Positions 58,134 to 64,000 of a stretch of 64,000 nucleotides of DNA are shown one piece after another (the stretch's first letter is position 1; every line of letters starts with the position of its first letter). The position numbers and the translations under genes are program-made. Origin of the DNA: Megascapheus bottae (taxonomy: Eukaryota > Chordata > Mammalia > Rodentia > Geomyidae); contig JANJXV010000037.1 of NCBI GenBank assembly GCA_024803745.1, positions 6,597,501-6,661,500 on the forward strand, given 5' to 3'. The notes below the pieces were generated by a model. It was not told where the DNA came from, did no database searches, and was given only the letters and a program-made list of their open reading frames with translations.

Positions 58134-58742
58134 GTAAAAGAAAAAGATATGACAAAAGGAATAATCCTTATCAGCTAGAAAGGTTGCTGAAGCTACACTC
58201 CGTTCTCACATTCTTTCCCTTCATGGTGTGTCAATCAACTCTTCCCCAAGGATTCTGGACAGCTCTCCTCTGTTTTCCCTTCCCACTGACTCTCAGCAAA
58301 GTTGTTATCAATATGTTGAACCTCGTTGTATAATTTTTTTCTTCAGTGGTGGGGTTGCTTTTTAAGAATTTGTTCCACAGATTTAAGCAACCTCTTTACA
58401 AAGTGAAGACAAAAGCAAAACATGGAATGGAAAGTATACTCCAATGAGCTAGAATAAGAGCCAACTTCAGATGCAATGTTTTTCATTGAAGCATTGAGAT
58501 TTTTGTGGCTATGGAGAACTTTGGCAAAGAACACAACTGAAAAATGAAAATATTTTATTTTTCTGTGTATCTTAAAAAGAATTTTCCATTTTATACCTGG
58601 CTTTGAACAACTCCCCATACAACCTACTAGCAAAATAATCTCAAATCGCATCCAGCCTTTAGTGGTGCTTAACAAACAATTGGAGACGCTTAACAACTGT
58701 GAGTTTATGTACTGTTCCAAACACTTTATGGAATAGTGAATG
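58134..58742. other. Intergenic, unassigned
   Basis: The 125-codon minus-strand frame (58343-58720) has no recognisable domain, no CpG context and no splice partners; probably chance. Confidence 0.35.
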
Positions 58743-58832
58743 GGGGCTGGAGTTAGAGTTCAGTGTACAGCGAGGGCTATAGCCTCACTACACAGCAGGC
58801 CCTGAGTTCAATTCTCTAGGACATCCCTCTCC
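58743..58832 (+). mobile_element. ID-like SINE remnant
   Basis: gggggctggagttagagttc, agtgtacagcgagggctata, then B-box-like ctgagttcaattctc. Confidence 0.6.
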
Positions 58833-59330
58833 TGACACATATCAATGCTTCCTGGGACTCATTTCTGTCTCTATTTTCTGTCTTTACACCCTGCCCTCCA
58901 AGTTATTTTATTTGCTCTTGCAAATTCAACTTCTGTTCCCATCTTCAAAATACGTAAATCTATATCCTAAATACTAACTTTTGTCTATGCTCAAATCCCC
59001 ATCATCAATTCCTTTAATATGTCCAATATCAGCAGTTCAGTTTCAACCTATACAGTGTACCTCTTGTGTCCTCTTTATCTTGAGGCTCTTGCTTGCTTAC
59101 CTCTCTTTCACTTTATTTCACACTCTCCCTTCTATTTTTTTCTTTAAAAAATTCTTCCATTACATAGGGATGATGTCAGAGGGGTTACAGTTATATAATC
59201 TTCTATTCCTTTCTTTCCATCTCCAACACCGTCTCCCTCTTACAGACATTCCATCAATCACTACAACTGTATAGTCACTATTTCATGTCCTCTCTTCCCT
59301 GATTCTTGCATCAATTTATACGTTTTCTGT
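58833..59330. other. Intergenic pyrimidine-rich sequence
   Basis: C/T-rich, no recognised element. The 97-codon frame at 58981-59274 is low-complexity and unlikely to be coding. Confidence 0.35.
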
Positions 59331-59535
59331 GTTTTTTTGTTGTTGTTGCTAGTCCTGGGACTTGAACTCAGGGCCGGAGCATTCTTCTTGGGCTTTTTTC
59401 TCAAGGCTAGTGGTCTGCCACTTAAGCCACAGCACCATTTCCAGCTTTTGTCTATGTATGTGGTTGCAAGGAATCAAACCGGGTCTTCGTGCATGCCAGG
59501 CAAGCACTCTACCACTAGGCCAGACTCCCTGCCCC
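59331..59535 (-). mobile_element. IDL-Geo SINE
   Basis: Minus strand; ttgctagtcctgggacttga to ctctaccactaggccagact. Three of the short frames here are SINE-derived. Confidence 0.92.
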
Positions 59536-59819
59536 ATCTTCTGTTTTCTTGTTCATCAATGCTCATTAGTTGTTCCTGGATTAGGCATTATAATGGAGAT
59601 TTAGCAACACAATATAACCATTTACTGATATAGCAATTGTGATTGCTTTAGCACTATCCCAACTACTGTTGTCTCCGAAACTAATACCTTTCTCCTTCAA
59701 ACCCTTCAGCCACAAGTTACCATTCAGAACACAACCGTGATCATTTTTCCTATATAATATATATTTAATTATCAGTAATGCTATCATGGTGTATAATACA
59801 TAAAACCCTTGTACTAACT

Positions 59820-59928
59820 AGAGGAAGAGTTTAAATGGTAGAGGGCCAGACTATGTTAAAAAGACAAATAAGAGCATGAGACCTTGAGTTCAATGAGACC
59901 ATGGGTTCAAGCCCCAACGCTCCCATCT
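59820..59928 (+). mobile_element. ID-like SINE remnant
   Basis: gtttaaatggtagagggcca, then a doubled B-box-like segment (ccttgagttcaatgagacc, ccatgggttcaagcccc). Confidence 0.5.
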
Positions 59929-62419
59929 TACTCATGAACTAGAGTACTATCTCACATTCATCCATAGGCTTTAATGCTTCTAAACACTGCAGCAAGCCAA
60001 GCGAAGGACAGGAACCTCTAGGCTTATACTGCCAGAAGCAAGAATCTCTTGGGAAGACCAGAATGTCGTGCTAATGAAGTTCATGGACTAACTTCTTATG
60101 TAAAGAAATCATCTCCAATGCATGCCAAAAGTCGCTAACCATGCCTGGAACAGTAAGTACTTCTCCAACTGTGTTTGGCAGATATGTAAAGAAGTCAACA
60201 CATTCTGGTCTTAGAACATACACAAATATTCCCTGATGAATGGCTACCTATTTCTTTCTGCTCCAAGTGCATGTTATATTTTATGCTTTATGAGCAAACA
60301 TTATTAAATTGATTAGAGTAAAACCTGCAAACCTCCATTGAATCCTCGTCTATGACTATTTGAAGAATAGGAATTGATGTGAGGAGATAAGGTTTACTAA
60401 ATTTCCACAATGCCTTCTCAATATCTTACCTTTGTTCAGCACCCAAAACAAGAAGTCAAAATGAGACGCCGATAGAGCTGATTCCTATTTTATCTCAAAA
60501 TCTCTGCTTCAGTGACCTTTCCCAAAGCAGGAGAACGTAAATGGAAGCAGGTGAAAACAATTGAACCCTTCAGTGACTGTGGTGCACCCCTTTCCCAGAG
60601 CCACAACTACAGGTAAAACCAGTCACACCAATCTGTCTATCCTGCTAGCACGGGTGCCTTTTGACCACTAGGTGGCTCTACAGCCCATCTGATGGAAGTC
60701 CCCTTTACTAGCTGAATAGAAGAGAACCATTTAGGTTAGGACTCCATTCCTGTCCTCACACATTTCCCAACCGTTTATCTTTCCTTTCACCTACTCCTCC
60801 ATATCTAGATAGAATGTGATCAGAGGCTCAATGTGTTTCAAGCCAGAGAAGACTGGAGAGCCTGTGTTCTCCCCCTACCACAACAGGCTCTCATAGAGAG
60901 GCTGCAGGCTGTTTTCCAACTATAGAGATGGAGCCGGAAGCACAGGCACTGTGTCCAGCTGCAGCACTACTAGATCTCTTGTCAGGCTTCAGCAATGGCT
61001 TCCTTTACACCTATGGCATTCCTTCACTCAACATGTGTTTAGTGACTGTTATATTCAGAGAGCTTTTTACTCAGCATACAAGATAGACACTGGGATATAA
61101 GTTCATGAGGATTCAAGTCACATGAGAACAACACATTGGCACAAGAATGCCAACACCCACTCATCTTCTCCTGTATCTCATTTTTCCTCCTGGGCATCTC
61201 TCCTCCCCCATTCCTTCTCTGGTATCAGGTGGTTCTATCTTGGATTTCCTGTTGGCATAGACTCTATACAGGCCTGAGTATTGTAGCCACTTGTTCCCTA
61301 ATCACATCAGGAATGAGCTCTGCCCACCCTAATAAGTTGCACGCTGAGGAGTTTTGCTGAGACTATTGAGAAACAAGCTTCCTGGAACCTGAAAGTACGT
61401 AAGCACGAATCTATTGGAAGCCATCTTGTCATTACATTAAGTCTGAAGGCAAAGCTAGTATAGGACATTGAACTAGAGAAATAGAGATTATCCCTCAATT
61501 GCCATCATTTGAGTCCTTGAATTAAAGTATGCTTCAAGTTAGAGTTACTCCTTTACTATCCATAAACTTCCATTTTGCTTATCTTATTTGCACCAGATTT
61601 TCTGGGACTTGGACTGGAGAGGATAATAATATGTAACATAACAGAAATTATAGGCTAGGGCTGAGGTCAAGTTTTCTTGCTATTGGTGAAACATATCTAA
61701 TCCAAAAATGGTGTGGCATCCTTAAGAAGTTTATTTGTTCAGGATCAAAGTATTGAACATCTTATTAATTTACTAGAACTGCAATAACAAAGTATTACAG
61801 GCTTTGCATGAGCCACAAACTTTGTCATTCATTTTTTCACCGTGCTACTGATTAGAAGTCTGAGCTTTGAGGGTCACAAAGTTGAATTCTTCTGTGGCTT
61901 CTTCTATTGATGGTCTCCTTTCCTTCAATGTCTAACACGGTCTGCCTTTGATACTTAGCTGTCTATAACTTCCTTCTTCCTGTTAAAATAATGTTGGTGA
62001 AGGCAGAATATATTACTTTTTGAGGGAGAGAGTTCATCCAGGAAAGGCAGTGCTTGAGAAACTCTTTGAAAGTGGGTAGGATGTTAACAAACAGGCAAAA
62101 TAGATGAGGAGAGAGATGGGATAGGATGGGTTGAAAATGTAATGATTTTTCTCAGTCATTCATTAAAAAAATCACTGCTCACCATATTTTTCTTCCTTCA
62201 TGGTTCAGCATATTATATGTTAGTGTCTCTGTTAAATAATTATTTCTGTATTTTAGTTTTTCTCATTTACTTTAATTAATGTATATATTCTACATATTTA
62301 TGGGTAATACATATTTATGTATGTACATATCAACACTGTGATGTTTAGATGAAGATAGACATGTCTTCTCATTTATCATCTCTTTATATTAAAATCATTT
62401 AAAGCTTTTCTTTTAACTT

Positions 62420-62424
<5 letters not shown>
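59929..62424. other. Intergenic 2.5 kb without young repeats
   Basis: No gene recognised. A possible L2/MIR-age piece at 61020-61110 (cactcaacatgtgtttagtg) and an old medium-reiterated-type remnant at about 61740-62000 (actagaactgcaataacaaa, gtattacagg). The 74- and 63-codon frames at 61136-61498 show nothing. Confidence 0.35.

Positions 62425-62461
<37 letters not shown>
62425..62461. repeat. (TG)n microsatellite
   Basis: About 18 TG units, next to the 3' end of an antisense SINE. Confidence 0.95.
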
Positions 62462-62463
<2 letters not shown>

Positions 62464-62677
62464 TAATACTGGAGCCTCATCTCTTGTTTGGATTTTTAGG
62501 TCAAGTCTAGCATTTTACTGCTTGAGCCAAACCTCCACATCCAGCTCTTTTTTTTGCTGGTTAATTGAATGTAAGATTCTGGTGGACTTTTCTGCCCTAG
62601 CTGGTTTCAAATTGGGATCCTTAGATCTCATTCTCCTGACTATCTAGGATTAAAGGCATGAGTTACCAGCACCCATA
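62462..62677 (-). mobile_element. Composite SINE joined to L1
   Basis: Minus strand; taatactggagcctcatctc to atctaggattaaaggcatga. Its 5' end directly abuts the L1 ORF2 at about 62690 in the same orientation; its 3' end abuts (TG)n. Confidence 0.75.
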
Positions 62678-62689
62678 GAAACTTATTTT

Positions 62690-64000
62690 TCTTGATGGTT
62701 GGGTAAATGCCAAGTAGTGGAATTGCTGGGTCATAGGGGAGTTCTATGTTTAGCCTTTTGAGGCACTGCCATACTGCTTTCCATAGTGGTTGAACCAGTT
62801 TGCACTCCCACCAACAGTGTAGTAGTGATCCCTCCTGGCCACATCCCCTCCAGCATCTGTTATTATTCGTTTTCCTGATCCTGGCCATTCTAACTGGAGT
62901 GAGGTGGAATCTTAGAGTTGTTTTGATTTGCATTTCTTTTATGACCAGAGATGTTGAGCATTTCTTCATGTGTCTATAGGCCATTTTTGTTTCTTCTTCA
63001 GAGAAGATTCTCTTTAAGTCTTTGGCCCATTTTTTAATGGGATGGTTGTTACTTTGGAGATTAGTTTTGGAGTGATTCAATTTTTTGAGTTGTTGATATA
63101 TTTTAGATATGAGGCCTTTGTCTGTTATATGATTGGTGAAGATCTTCTCCCACTCTGTAGGCTTCCTAATTAATTTACAAGCTATGTCCTTTGCCATACA
63201 AAAGCTCCGCAGTTTAGTGCAGTCCCACTTATCCAGCTGTTCTCTGATCTGTTGTGATTCTTGGTCCTTATTAAGAAAGTTTCTACCTGTGCAAAGGAGG
63301 CCTAGTGTATCTCCTATTCCTCCCTGTAAAGTTTTCAGTGTGTCAGCTTTTACCTCCAGGTCTTTGATCCATTTGGAGTTAATTCTAGTGCAAGGTGACA
63401 AAGAAGGATCCAACTTTAGTTTTCTGCAGGTGCTTAACCAGTTCTGCCAGCACAACTTGTTGAAGAGGCTGTCTTTCTTCCATTCTATTTTTTTGGCTCC
63501 CTTGTCAAAGATTAGGTGGCCATAGGTCTGTGGTTTAGTATCTGGGTCCTCAGTTCTATTCCATTGGTCTTCAGGCCTGTTCTTGTGCCAGTACCAAGCT
63601 GTTTTGAGAATTATAGCTCTGTAATAGAGTCTAAAGTTTAGAATTGAAATTCCTTCAGCGCTGTTCTTTCTGCTAAGAAGTGTTTTTGCTATACGGGGTC
63701 TTTTATTATTCCATATGATATTTTGACTTGCCTCTTCTATTTCTTTAAAGAATGCCATTGGGATATTGATGGGTATTGCATTGAATTTGTAGATAGCCCT
63801 TGGCAAGAGTGTCATTTTCACAATGTTGATTCTTCCAATCCAGGAGCATGGGGGGTTTTTCCATTTCCTCAGTTCTGCTTTAATTTCCTTTTTTAGGGTT
63901 TTAAAGTTTTCATCAAAAAGGTCCTTTACATTCTTAGTTAAGCTAATTCCTAGGAACTTTATTTTCTTTGAGGCTATTGTGAAAGGATTTTCTTTCCTGA
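62690..64000 (-). mobile_element. L1 ORF2, C-terminal half, runs off the window
   Basis: Minus-strand ORF2 open for about 380 codons (63821 to about 62690), frame-broken only near 63.82 kb. It covers [40 protein letters not shown] and the [20 protein letters not shown] zinc-knuckle-like region to YDPAIPLLGIYPTIKK. The last part of ORF2 and the 3' UTR are missing, replaced by a SINE. Long intact frames suggest a fairly young copy. The reverse-transcriptase part lies beyond the right edge. Confidence 0.9.

Noticed and set aside
58343..58720. 125-codon minus-strand frame
   Set aside because: No recognisable domain, no repeat-independent homology I can recall, no promoter or splice context; length is within chance expectation for this much sequence.
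62640..63821. 393-codon minus-strand frame as a possible host gene
   Set aside because: It is L1 ORF2 (C-terminal part) with a SINE-encoded tail of a few residues.

Overview
The window is a piece of a mammalian nuclear genome, most likely from a geomyoid rodent (kangaroo rat, pocket mouse or pocket gopher). The evidence is a spliced vertebrate gene with canonical GT/AG introns, a single CpG island, very dense retrotransposon debris, and above all many copies of a dimeric SINE made of a tRNA-Ala/ID-like left monomer joined to a second 'Geo' monomer. From memory, that SINE (IDL-Geo) was described as restricted to Geomyoidea. The species call is an inference from repeats; the mammalian call is certain.

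There is one intact protein-coding gene: YIPF5, on the + strand, complete in the window. A CpG-island promoter lies at about 32.4-33.95 kb, with a non-coding first exon ending near 33284. Five coding exons follow (33999-34108, 40444-40616, 41747-41892, 44018-44199, 45725-45887). They splice in frame to 257 codons, the length I recall for human YIPF5. The product is a five-pass Yip1-family membrane protein of the early secretory pathway. The 3' UTR runs to about 46.65 kb. No CDS from a neighbouring gene is present; in other mammals YIPF5 lies head-to-head with KCTD16 and on the NR3C1 side of it, so both flanks look intergenic. Part of the promoter may be shared with a divergent transcript.

1-32 kb: intergenic, filled with IDL-Geo SINEs, a second composite SINE (7SL/B1-like left arm plus a Geo-like right arm), L1 fragments of several ages, microsatellites, MIR/L2-type remnants and one processed pseudogene (RPS4X-like, minus strand, about 18.75-19.24 kb). 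An L1 at 15.24-17.78 kb carries a twin-priming type inversion, and an old L1 at 27.07-30.0 kb is interrupted by a younger L1 and a SINE.

32-46.7 kb: YIPF5, with a GC-rich minisatellite in intron 1 and SINE and L1 insertions in introns 2, 4 and 5.

46.7-64 kb: intergenic again, with more SINEs, two short L1 inserts flanked by target-site duplications (one looks chimeric), a possible conserved non-coding stretch at 56.45-57.37 kb, and an antisense L1 ORF2 that runs off the right edge.

I saw no CRISPR array, operon, phage or other prokaryotic system. Most short open frames are chance frames or L1/SINE fragments. The findings concern retrotransposition mechanics, the promoter region, and a few unexplained stretches.
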